64,000 nucleotides of DNA from Kribbella antibiotica (GTDB taxonomy: Bacteria > Actinomycetota > Actinomycetes > Propionibacteriales > Kribbellaceae): assembly GCF_004349055.1 (NCBI RefSeq), contig NZ_SMKX01000011.1, positions 32,828 to 96,827 on the forward strand, written 5' to 3'. Shown here in pieces: positions 33,596 through 41,250 of the stretch (positions within the stretch are counted from its first letter, which is position 1; each line of letters opens with the position of its first letter). Below the pieces are notes generated by a model that did not search any database, was not told the DNA's origin, and saw only the letters and a program-made list of their open reading frames with translations. Position numbers and translations under genes: made by a program.

Positions 33596-33976
33596 GTTCG
33601 TACACGGCGAGTGGCGCCACTGTGCCCCTGCAGGCTGGCTCCTGGGGCGCGGCTGGTTTGCAGAGGCAGGGGCATCAGTGGCGCCAGGTTCTTGACGGCA
33701 ACCCAAGCCCGCCAACCACAGGCAACGGCGGCCTGGTCGCCGACAGCACCAACCACCTCAGCCACCGCGGCGGCCAGCCACGCTGTCGTTGAACCGGCCG
33801 CAGCGGCGAGCACCCGAGACGGACCTCGCCCGGCCGACGCAGCTACGCGAAGCGGGGTAACCAGCTTGAGTGGAAAGAAGTTTGCAGCTGGCGCACAGGA
33901 AGTTCCACCCAGCGTGGACGCAATCGCAGGGCCGGTACGACGACGCCGAGTGTGCGGAGTATGTCGCCGACTGGGA

Positions 33977-34025
33977 GGAGTGTGCTGCTGGATATCGATT
34001 ACCGGCGGCAATCTCCCGCCACTCG
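33977..34025 (+). repeat. 49-bp direct repeat, copy B
   Basis: Perfect copy of 33398-33446, 579 bp downstream. It is also preceded by a CGCCGAGTG (33944) and followed by a diverged CACTCGACG. Confidence 0.9.
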
Positions 34026-34333
34026 ACGCTAGAACGGGTGCGTGCGCGGCGAGTGGGGCCAGTGTGCGCCCGTGGGCTGGATCCTCATTCACCGACGCAG
34101 TTGTGCGGGGCGAAGGTCGTCCTCACCGAGCGCTCGGTCATCGCGCGGCGCCTTTGTGGAACGAGAATGTCGGGTGGCGCCCTGGAAATACCACAAAGCG
34201 ATGTGTCCCCGCGGCACCCATCTCAGCCACCGCGGCGGGGCGAGCGCGCCGGGGCGAGCACGGCGAGGCGAGCACGGCAGGGCGAGCACGCCGGATGCCC
34301 CGGATGCGCCGAAGAACGGTCGCCGCGGGCGGG

Positions 34334-35149
34334 TTAGTTCTTGGTGGCGAGGAGTGCCGCGATCAGGCGTTGGTAGTCGCCTAGGTCGTCGGGGGGTTCG
34401 GGGTTGCGCCATTCGGCGGCGGGGACGAGGCCGGGGTCCTGGACGGTGAAGCCTTCGCCGAGGAGGGCGAGGATCTCGTCCTGGGTGCGCCAGCGGCCGC
34501 GACCGAGGGAGGCTTGGAGGACCTGCTCGAGCTCTTGGCTGCGGGGGTCGTTCTCGCTGCGGAAGTGGCTGATGAAGATGTGGCTGCCAGGCACGATGCG
34601 GTCGGACCAGAAGGCGACCAGGCCGGCTGGGTCCTCGTCGTCGTTCACGTGGTGCAGGGTGGCGCTGAAGATGACGGCGACCGGCTGGGTGAAGTCGATC
34701 AGGTTGTCGGCGACGAGCTGGTCGTAGATCGACTTCGGCTCGCGGAGGTCGGCCTGGAGGACGACGGTGTTCTCGTTCTCGGCGAGGATGGCGCGGCCGT
34801 GGGCGAGCACGATCGGGTCGTTGTCGACGTAGACGACCTTCGCGTCGGGGTCGATCCGCTGCGCGATCTGGTGCACGTTGTCGGCGGTCGGCAGGCCGCT
34901 GCCGAGGTCGATGAACTGGCGGACTCCGGAGGTCGAGACGATCTCGTGGATCGCGCGGATCAGGGCGCCGCGGTTGTCGCGCGGGATGTCCAGGGAGCCG
35001 GGAAGTTCCTTGATGAACTTGTCACCGAACGCACGGTCGACCGCGAAGTTGTCCTTACCACCCAGCAGATAGTCGTACGTGCGGGCGATACTCGGCTTCG
35101 TGACGTCGAAGGCAGGGAACGACCTCGCGTTCTGTTCTCCGTCGGCCAT
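34334..35149 (-). CDS. SAM-dependent methyltransferase (PF04672/DUF574 type)
   Basis: A 271-residue protein of the actinomycete-enriched Methyltransf_19 family. Characteristic landmarks are SIARTYDYLLGGKDNFAVDR near the start, the SAM-binding loop FIDLGSGLPTADNVHQIA, and VVYVDNDPIVLAHGRAIL with the acidic residue that binds the ribose. IFSATLHHVNDDEDP follows, in the position of the post-II motif. The family is abundant in actinomycetes, but substrates are mostly unknown. The ATG at 35149 has AAGGA nine to ten bases upstream; an ATG six codons earlier is less well supported. It appears to be transcribed alone between the EccA operon and the repeat region. Confidence 0.9.
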   Translation of the reverse strand: MADGEQNARSFPAFDVTKPSIARTYDYLLGGKDNFAVDRAFGDKFIKELPGSLDIPRDNRGALIRAIHEIVSTSGVRQFIDLGSGLPTADNVHQIAQRIDPDAKVVYVDNDPIVLAHGRAILAENENTVVLQADLREPKSIYDQLVADNLIDFTQPVAVIFSATLHHVNDDEDPAGLVAFWSDRIVPGSHIFISHFRSENDPRSQELEQVLQASLGRGRWRTQDEILALLGEGFTVQDPGLVPAAEWRNPEPPDDLGDYQRLIAALLATKN

Positions 35150-35246
35150 CGCGGCGATCCTTCCCATCCAGTGCTGACGACAGTCACTCTATGCGATGCC
35201 TGCACTACCGTCGCCCAGCCCCCGGCCGAACTTCACAAACCCTTAC

Positions 35247-36887
35247 TTAGCGCACGCCAGCAGCAGCCAGTACGTCGTCCGCCAGCAGCTCGCGAAGTTC
35301 GTCCGTGGTCGGCATCCGCCCGAGCAGTCGCAGCCGCTGCGACTGCGCTTTCCGCATCCCCTCGACCAACCGCCGGGCCTCGCGCGCATTGCCGAAGTTC
35401 GGCCCGCCGGCAATCCGGTCGAAGTACGACGTCAGCGGCGCTCCGGCCGCCGGGTCGAGCAGATAGTCCCCGCCCGCGACCATCCGATCCGTGATCAGCA
35501 ACAGCTCCGAAGCACTGTAGTTCTCGAACTCGATCGTCTTCGAGAACCGGGATCCCAACCCAGGGTTCGCCGCCAGGAAGTCGTTCATCTCGACCGTGTA
35601 CCCGGCGACGATGACCGCGATCTCGTCGCGGTGGTCCTCCATCAGCTTCACCAGCGCGTCGATCGCCTCCTGCCCGAAGTCGCCGCCGTTCCCGGCCGAT
35701 CGTGACAGTGTGTAGGCCTCGTCGATGAACAGCACCCCGCCGAGCGATTTCTCGAACACCTGCGTGGTTTTCTCCGCCGTGTGGCCGATGTATTGCCCGA
35801 CCAGATCCCGCCGCGATACTTCGGTGAACCCACCGTCCGGCAGCACGCCGAGCGCCTTCAACAACTTCCCGTACAGCCGCGCCACGGTCGTTTTCCCGGT
35901 CCCCGGCGCTCCGGCGAAGATCAGGTGATGGCTCACGCCGCCCACCGACAATCCCGCCGTACGACGCCACTCGTTGACCTGGATCTCGTCGACCAACGCC
36001 CGTACTTCGCCCTTGACCTCAGGCAGCCCGACCATCGTGTCGAGGTCGGCCAGCAGTTCGTCGATCGGACCGCTCGACGCGGCCGTCAGCGGACTCGCCT
36101 CGATGACCTCAACCGTTGCACCCGCAGCGATCTGTACCGCAGGCTCGGCCGTGTTCGACGGCCGCAATCCCTCGATCGTCCCGCCGCATCCAGGCCCGAC
36201 TGTGACCGCGGGGCCGCGCGTGTCATGCACGGTGACTCGCCGGATGACCGGGTTGCTCCCGTGCGCAACCCCGATCCCCTCCGCGCCGGTGTTCCCGATC
36301 TCGAGATCCGCCAGCGACGGCCGGCTGTATTGATAGACATAAAGCCCACGCCCACCACACCTACTGATGACACCGCCAGTGACCGTCGGATCCGCACCGA
36401 GCGCGAACACCATGCCGTCACCCGATACGTCCCGCACGGTCGTCTCGCTGATCTCACCGCCTGCACCTTCGACGATGATTCCGGTGGCGGCACCACTGAC
36501 CGTGCACTGATCGATCCGTACCCCCGGCCCAGCGTGCACACTCACCGCCGGTCGCGAACCACCGGAGATCGTGCACGACACCAGGCTGAGCGCCGCCCGC
36601 TCGGTCGACACCGTCAAGTTGTCGGCCGAACGGACGGCGAGACCATGCAGGGACAGCGATCCGTCCACTGCCCGAATCGTCGGCCAGTCAGCCCCCGATC
36701 CATCGATCACCACCTCGGCGCCGTCTTCGGCGCGAAGCGTGACCGTGCGTCCGGTCAGTTCCAGCGTCTCCGCGTAGGTTCCAGCCGCGATCACGACCGT
36801 GGCGCCGTCCGGAGCGTCGAGCAGGGCCGCGCCGATCGTCGGGTAGGCACCCGGCCGATCGGTCGCGACGGTCAGAATCCGTGACAT
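35247..36887 (-). CDS. EccA-like AAA+ ATPase with N-terminal right-handed beta-helix
   Basis: A 546-residue protein. Residues 1-275 are parallel beta-helix (pectate-lyase-like) repeats with GVR, GDG and GIG turns, such as GVISRCGGRGLYVYQYSRPS. Residues 280-546 are a CbbX/EccA/SpoVK AAA+ domain with Walker A GAPGTGKT (K332), Walker B VLFIDEAYTL and the sensor/arginine-finger region PGLGSRFSKTIEF. Canonical EccA has a TPR domain in front of the AAA+ part; here a beta-helix replaces it. EccA ATPases act in the cytosol on ESX substrates or chaperones. The ATG at 36887 overlaps the stop of the regulator gene (ATGA). It is the last gene of the SARP-eccE operon. 97 bp without features separate it from the methyltransferase. 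Confidence 0.9.
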   Translation of the reverse strand: MSRILTVATDRPGAYPTIGAALLDAPDGATVVIAAGTYAETLELTGRTVTLRAEDGAEVVIDGSGADWPTIRAVDGSLSLHGLAVRSADNLTVSTERAALSLVSCTISGGSRPAVSVHAGPGVRIDQCTVSGAATGIIVEGAGGEISETTVRDVSGDGMVFALGADPTVTGGVISRCGGRGLYVYQYSRPSLADLEIGNTGAEGIGVAHGSNPVIRRVTVHDTRGPAVTVGPGCGGTIEGLRPSNTAEPAVQIAAGATVEVIEASPLTAASSGPIDELLADLDTMVGLPEVKGEVRALVDEIQVNEWRRTAGLSVGGVSHHLIFAGAPGTGKTTVARLYGKLLKALGVLPDGGFTEVSRRDLVGQYIGHTAEKTTQVFEKSLGGVLFIDEAYTLSRSAGNGGDFGQEAIDALVKLMEDHRDEIAVIVAGYTVEMNDFLAANPGLGSRFSKTIEFENYSASELLLITDRMVAGGDYLLDPAAGAPLTSYFDRIAGGPNFGNAREARRLVEGMRKAQSQRLRLLGRMPTTDELRELLADDVLAAAGVR

Positions 36888-37534
36888 CAGCTCGCCCGCT
36901 CCAGCAGCCAACCGCGGTCGGCCGCCTTCACGCCGGCCTGGAACCGGCTGCGGGCTCCCAGCCGGTGCATGATCTGCGCGACCATCCGCCGTACCGTCCG
37001 GACGGAGATGCCCAGTTGCGCGGCGGCCGCCTCGTCGGTGGCACCGAGGCCGAGCAGGCGCAGCATTTCGCGCTCGCGCATCGACAGGTCGGTGTCGTCC
37101 GGCAGGTCGTCGGCGGCCAGCGGTACGGAGTCCGGCCAGACCCGCTCGAACAGTTCGAGCACGGTGATGATCACGCTCGACAGCCGCAGTACGGCGACGC
37201 TTCCGTTGGCCGCATCAGCAGGCAGTACGGCGATTTGGCCGTCGATCACCAGCGCGTTCATCGGGACCAGCGGCATCGTGCGAACGGCGGCACCGGCCAT
37301 CGACATCGCTCCGAGATGGCGCGACAGGTTCGGCGTCGTACGGGCGGTGTCGGGGTAGATCGCGCGGTAGCGAACACCGTGCTTGACGTCGCGCGGACCG
37401 AAGGCCGGGCCGGCCGGAGTGAGGTTGCTGAGGGCAATGACCTCGTCCTTGGCGCCGGCCAGCAGTTCGGCGATGGCGCCCTGGGCGGGGACGTGATGAA
37501 AACCGGTGGGCCGGTTGATGAGCGTGACAGTCAT
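36887..37534 (-). CDS. PLD-like/LuxR-type HTH transcriptional regulator
   Basis: A 215-residue protein. The N-terminal 140 residues resemble the TrmB-like phospholipase-D-fold sensor domain found in many actinomycete regulators (EVIALSNLTPAGP; PLVPMNALVIDGQIAVLP). The C-terminal 65 residues are a LuxR/GerE helix-turn-helix (LSMREREMLRLLGLGATDEA, then QLGISVRTVRRMVAQIMHRLGA). It is fused into the operon by ATGA overlaps at both ends (eccE before, the EccA-like gene after). It probably senses a small molecule or cell state and tunes the secretion genes; the target is unknown. Confidence 0.85.
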   Translation of the reverse strand: MTVTLINRPTGFHHVPAQGAIAELLAGAKDEVIALSNLTPAGPAFGPRDVKHGVRYRAIYPDTARTTPNLSRHLGAMSMAGAAVRTMPLVPMNALVIDGQIAVLPADAANGSVAVLRLSSVIITVLELFERVWPDSVPLAADDLPDDTDLSMREREMLRLLGLGATDEAAAAQLGISVRTVRRMVAQIMHRLGARSRFQAGVKAADRGWLLERAS

Positions 37535-38796
37535 GAGAGAGGTACCCCCAGAGGAAGCGTTGCGGCGACACCGGACGCGTGCCGGCCGTTCAGGCGTTCC
37601 GGCTCGACCCCGAAGGACCGGGCCAGTGTGATCAGGACCGACGTCGCCGAGTCGAGCGTGGCGGGATGTGCCGCGGCCAACCGGAGGACGACGTCATGAC
37701 GGGCAGAGGTGGTGTTTCCGGCTGCGGCGGTGACGGTGATCGCCACGGTCTGCGCAGCGCCGGTTCCGGTGCCGAGCAGGGTGCCGACCAGCGCCTCAAG
37801 TGTTGCCGTAGGCAACGAGGCGGAACCGGCCAGCCGGATGGTGAGTTGATGAACAGGCCCGCAGGACCAGGTCGACCAGCGTTCCTGGAGCTGACCGCGG
37901 CCGGCGTTGGAGTGGGCAAGGGCACCAAGCGAAGCCAGTACGTCGGACTCGTCCAGAGCCAGGTATTCGACCTGCTCCCGATCGAACCGCCGGACCAACC
38001 GGCGCACGGTGTTGGCGACCACCTGACGCAACTGCTCGTCGGTGGCGATATCCGGCGTCCGCTCGGCGGCGACGGCGATCCAGGTCCGCGGCTTCTGGCC
38101 CTGCTTGAGCCCCGAGTGCAGGACGAGTTGGAGTGCGACACCGACCGGCTGCTCATCGGCCGCCTCGGACAGCGAGGCCAACTGCGGAAGCAATCGGTAC
38201 TGCGCATCCGGGCCGAGCCTGAGCGCGACACTGACGCCGGCCGGGCGACTCAGTACGCCGTACGGTTGCTCTCGGACGGTCACCACGTCGGTGGTGGTCC
38301 GGCCGAGGAACGCGCTGACCAGGTTGATGGCCACGCCGTCGCCGAGATCGATCCGGCGACGACGGAGCGCAAACGTCGACAGGACACCGATCCAGCGGTA
38401 GAGCCACAGGCCGCGGATCCGGACCGCCGTGAGCAGGACCAGCGAGAGCGCGGCCAACGAGGTAAGCACCAGAACGGTCCGCGATCCCGTGGTGGCTGCG
38501 GCGACCATGACCAGCGCGAGTTGCCAGCAGACGATCTGACCGACCCGAATCGCTCGATCCGGCCGCTCGGCCGCGTCAGCAACAATCTCCGGCGCCGGAG
38601 GCTGCACGACGATTCCGTAGTGAGCCGCCGGTCCGATCGCCGGCACGGGGACCGCAACAGGTGCTGCGGGCAACTTAACTGCCGGACGAGCAGCTGGTAC
38701 GCCGACCGCCGTGGCCAGTGGGATGCGCGCGGCGGCCGGCGTGGCAACAGTTTGGTGCTTGGCGACAGGTGCGGCCGCCGTAGCTTGCGGCCTCAT
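37531..38796 (-). CDS. eccE: type VII secretion protein EccE
   Basis: A 421-residue protein. An Ala/Pro/Val-rich N-terminal tail (1-75) precedes two transmembrane helices (about 90-127: ICWQLALVMVAAATT and VLVLTSLAALSLVLLTAV). A cytoplasmic or peripheral alpha/beta domain follows, with LALDESDVLASLGAL. The two-helix start and position in an ESX locus are those of EccE, the most variable core component that sits at the outside of the membrane ring. Its start overlaps the SARP regulator stop, and its stop overlaps the next gene, in both cases by ATGA. Confidence 0.85.
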   Translation of the reverse strand: MRPQATAAAPVAKHQTVATPAAARIPLATAVGVPAARPAVKLPAAPVAVPVPAIGPAAHYGIVVQPPAPEIVADAAERPDRAIRVGQIVCWQLALVMVAAATTGSRTVLVLTSLAALSLVLLTAVRIRGLWLYRWIGVLSTFALRRRRIDLGDGVAINLVSAFLGRTTTDVVTVREQPYGVLSRPAGVSVALRLGPDAQYRLLPQLASLSEAADEQPVGVALQLVLHSGLKQGQKPRTWIAVAAERTPDIATDEQLRQVVANTVRRLVRRFDREQVEYLALDESDVLASLGALAHSNAGRGQLQERWSTWSCGPVHQLTIRLAGSASLPTATLEALVGTLLGTGTGAAQTVAITVTAAAGNTTSARHDVVLRLAAAHPATLDSATSVLITLARSFGVEPERLNGRHASGVAATLPLGVPLS

Positions 38797-40508
38797 GCGA
38801 CCAGCTCCGCGATGGTGCGCCGACCTTCAGTTGCCTGCAGCAACCGATAGGCGTGGTCGCGAGCGATCGGCAGTAGTTCGAAGAGTCCTGGCGCGGATTC
38901 GGCGACCAGGTTGAGATCCATCAGCTGGTCGACCATCGCCTCGGCGTCATCCACCCGCATCCCGGCGAACCGCGCGGCCTGAGCGAGATCGAACTGCTCG
39001 GCCGTGCTGCATCGCCGGTACAACTGCTGCGTCGGCTGCATCGCGAGCGCCTGATACTCCGCGTCGAACCGGACGAGCAGCCCCGCGAGCGCGTGACAGC
39101 GGCCGGCCTGGTCGGCTAGCTGAGCCGTCATCCGGGCAACCGTCCACGGCTGCCGATTGCGAACCCGCTCAACCAGGTGCCGGATCGCCCCCGGATGCCC
39201 TTGCGCCGCAGCCAAAATCCGCGCCGCATCCCCCACCTGAGCGACCTCCGTCGCCTGCGCGCTGCCAGGGCGCCGACCCGCCTGTGCCTCACCCGACCAC
39301 CCGCTCGTCGCCCGCGCCTTGCCTACCACCTGCGTGCTGTCCAGCAGCTGCGCTGCCTCGCTCGGGGCGAGCACCTCAAGCGTGATTGCGCCGCTGCGAT
39401 CCAGGCCGCTCAGTCGGCGACGACTGATCACCAGGACCAGCGCGGTCGGGTCGTTCGGCAGCAGCCTGCGTGCCTGGTCTGCGTGCTCGACGTTGTCGAG
39501 GATCAGCAGGCCGGCGGTCGGCGTGACCGCCTGGCCGGCGCGAAGGTCGACGTACTGCTGGGTTTCGTGGCCGGAAAGGGCTGCGGCCTCGAGGGCGAAG
39601 GCAGTCTTGCCGATGCCCGGCATCCCATCGATCGTGACGACGCCGGTCGCGCCGCGCAGCGCCTCAAGCTCCGACTCACGGCCGACGAATCCGGTGACCC
39701 GGGGCGGCAGGTTCGAGCTGACCGGCGCGGCGATCGGCCGGCGCGGGTCCTCGTTGATGATCTCCAGGTGCAGCGCGGTCAGCTCGGCGCCCGGCTCGAT
39801 GCCGAGGTCGCGAACCAGCGCCGTACGGGCTCGCTGGTACGCCGACAGTGCATCGTGCCGGCGTCCGACCAACCGGTACGCCGCCATCAGTCGGGCCCAG
39901 GCCAGTTCGCGCAGCGGCTCCTCGTCGGTGAGCACCCGCAGTACGGCGATCGCTTCGGAGGGCCGGCCGAGTGCCAGGTGCGCGTCGGCCAAGTCCTCGC
40001 GGAGAGTTCGGTGTAGTTCGGTGAGTCGGTCGACGGCCGAGGCCGCGTCGTCCGCGAGGCCGTCGTACGGGCAGCCGCGCCAGAGGTCGAGCGCCCGCTG
40101 GACAACGGTGACCGCCTCGGCGGCGGATCCGCGGGCGAGTAGCGCCCGGGCCTCGTCGCCGAGGGCGGAGGCCGCGTCCGCGTCGAGCTCGCCGGAGAGA
40201 ACGCGCACCCGGTACGCGCCAGAGCGGCTCTCGATCCGGTCGTCCGGGAGAGTCCGGCGGAGCTGCCAGACGTAGGTCTTCAGGTTGTTCTGCGCAGAGG
40301 CGGGCACATCGCGGCCGGACCAGACAGCATCGATCAGTTGGTCGGTGCTGACCCAGGCGTTGCGGTGCAGCAGGAGCAGGGCCAGCACGGTGGCGGGTTT
40401 GCCGCCGCCGACGTCGATCTGGGTGCCGTCCGGGCCGTCCACCTCCAGCGGCCCCAGCACGCGGAAGGCCGGTGACAGGGCCGGTGAGTGCGCTGCGTGA
40501 CCGTTCAT
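38793..40508 (-). CDS. AfsR/SARP-family transcriptional regulator with NB-ARC domain
   Basis: A 571-residue regulator. The N-terminal OmpR-like winged helix (FRVLGPLEVDGPDGTQIDVG; QLIDAVWSGRDVPASAQNNL) is followed by a bacterial transcriptional activation domain (about 105-250, helical repeats). A nucleotide-binding NB-ARC segment has Walker A GMPGIGKTAF and Walker B-like GLLILDNVEHA. The C-terminus is short, without the TPR array of AfsR. SARPs bind direct repeats at 11-bp spacing just upstream of a -10 box, exactly the pattern seen at 30573 and 42527. The ATG at 40508 is used because the domain starts there. It heads the operon with eccE, so the regulator is made together with core secretion components. 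Confidence 0.9.
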   Translation of the reverse strand: MNGHAAHSPALSPAFRVLGPLEVDGPDGTQIDVGGGKPATVLALLLLHRNAWVSTDQLIDAVWSGRDVPASAQNNLKTYVWQLRRTLPDDRIESRSGAYRVRVLSGELDADAASALGDEARALLARGSAAEAVTVVQRALDLWRGCPYDGLADDAASAVDRLTELHRTLREDLADAHLALGRPSEAIAVLRVLTDEEPLRELAWARLMAAYRLVGRRHDALSAYQRARTALVRDLGIEPGAELTALHLEIINEDPRRPIAAPVSSNLPPRVTGFVGRESELEALRGATGVVTIDGMPGIGKTAFALEAAALSGHETQQYVDLRAGQAVTPTAGLLILDNVEHADQARRLLPNDPTALVLVISRRRLSGLDRSGAITLEVLAPSEAAQLLDSTQVVGKARATSGWSGEAQAGRRPGSAQATEVAQVGDAARILAAAQGHPGAIRHLVERVRNRQPWTVARMTAQLADQAGRCHALAGLLVRFDAEYQALAMQPTQQLYRRCSTAEQFDLAQAARFAGMRVDDAEAMVDQLMDLNLVAESAPGLFELLPIARDHAYRLLQATEGRRTIAELVA

Positions 40509-40529
40509 AACCCCTACGATCCGGGGTGA

Positions 40530-40547
40530 CGATGACATTTCGATGAC
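40530..40547 (+). promoter_or_regulatory. 11-bp-spaced CGATGAC direct repeat in the SARP / response-regulator gap
   Basis: CGATGAC at 40530-40536 and again at 40541-40547, start to start 11 bp, in the 61-bp gap between the divergent SARP and response-regulator genes. It could be an autoregulatory site for either. Only two copies are present and the sequence differs from the CTGGAC repeats. Confidence 0.35.
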
Positions 40548-40569
40548 ACACGATCTGTGAGGGGTCCCC

Positions 40570-41250
40570 GTGCGGGTATTGGTGGTCGAGGACGACCCGG
40601 AGCTGCAGGTCGCCGTACCGGCGGCGCTGCGGTCGGCAATGCTCGCGGTCGACCTGGCCGGCACCATCGCCGAGGCTGACGAGGCACTGTTCGTGAACGC
40701 CTACGACTGCGTCGTCTTCGACCGGATGCTGCCCGACGGCGACTCGATCGGGTACGTTCACAGCCGCCGGCAGCAAGGTTTTGCCGTCCCGGTGCTGTTC
40801 CTGACCGCGATGGACCAGCTCGCCGACCGGGTCGACGGCTTCGAGCACGGCGGTGACGACTACCTGGTCAAACCGTTCGCGGTCGAGGAACTCATCGTCC
40901 GGGTGCTCAGCCTGAGCCGGCGCGGCCCGACCATCCGGCCGCCGATCCTGCGGTACGCCGACGTCGAGCTCGACACCGGCCGCCGGGAGGTGCGGCGGGC
41001 CGGTGTCCTGGTCACCCTGCGAGCGAAGGAGTTCTCCGTGCTGGAGTTCCTGATGAGCCGGCCCGAACAGACCGTCTCCCGGACCGACCTGATCGAACAC
41101 TGCTGGGACGCCGCCGCGGACCCGATGTCGAACGTCGTCGACGTCACCATCACCCGGCTCCGCGCCCGCCTGCGCGGTGGTCCGGACCTCATCCAGGCCG
41201 TCCGCGGCCGCGGCTACCGTCTGATCCAGCCATCCGGTGCCCAATCGTGA
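40570..41250 (+). CDS. OmpR/PhoB-family response regulator
   Basis: A 226-residue protein. The receiver domain has the acidic pocket (VVEDD, residues 5-9), phosphoacceptor Asp51 (CVVFDRMLPDGD), the Thr switch (LFLTAMD) and the conserved Lys in LVKPFAVEEL. The C-terminal winged helix (about 130-225) has LRAKEFSVLEFLMSRPEQ and VRGRGYRLI. Such regulators bind direct repeats spaced 11 bp. It starts with GTG after GAGGGG. It overlaps the sensor kinase gene by GTGA, so the pair forms a standard two-component system, with the MoxR-DUF58 operon next downstream. Confidence 0.95.
   Translation: MRVLVVEDDPELQVAVPAALRSAMLAVDLAGTIAEADEALFVNAYDCVVFDRMLPDGDSIGYVHSRRQQGFAVPVLFLTAMDQLADRVDGFEHGGDDYLVKPFAVEELIVRVLSLSRRGPTIRPPILRYADVELDTGRREVRRAGVLVTLRAKEFSVLEFLMSRPEQTVSRTDLIEHCWDAAADPMSNVVDVTITRLRARLRGGPDLIQAVRGRGYRLIQPSGAQS

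Larger units (their letters stand above)
33241..34333. repeat. 1.1-kb noncoding, repeat-rich intergenic region
   Basis: Between two minus-strand genes no credible gene is found. Long frames exist on both strands, but all encode low-complexity peptide and lack ribosome sites. The DNA is built from short repeats. The 9-mer CGCCGAGTG occurs four times forward (33344, 33365, 33386, 33944) and four times as its complement (33441, 33487, 33520, 33553). There are 21-bp tandem copies, 33-bp tandem copies and a 49-bp dispersed duplication, each listed below. The right end (about 34235-34300) has further GGCGAGCACGGC-type tandem repeats. This looks like an expanding intergenic repeat element, possibly a structured RNA or a recombination-prone insert. 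Confidence 0.75.

Noticed and set aside
33478..33600. Possible CRISPR array
   Set aside because: Units are contiguous 33-bp copies without unique spacers, and no cas gene is in the window.
33241..34092. N-terminal extension of the SRPBCC gene to 430 codons
   Set aside because: The extra codons lie in the 33-bp, 21-bp and 49-bp repeat DNA and read as repeated Arg/Pro/Asn peptide. The SRPBCC fold starts at 33240.
33221..34384. 387-codon plus-strand frame over the repeats, and a 160-codon minus-strand one
   Set aside because: Repeat units of 33 and 21 bp keep all frames open, giving repetitive peptides on both strands. No ribosome site or non-repetitive domain is present.
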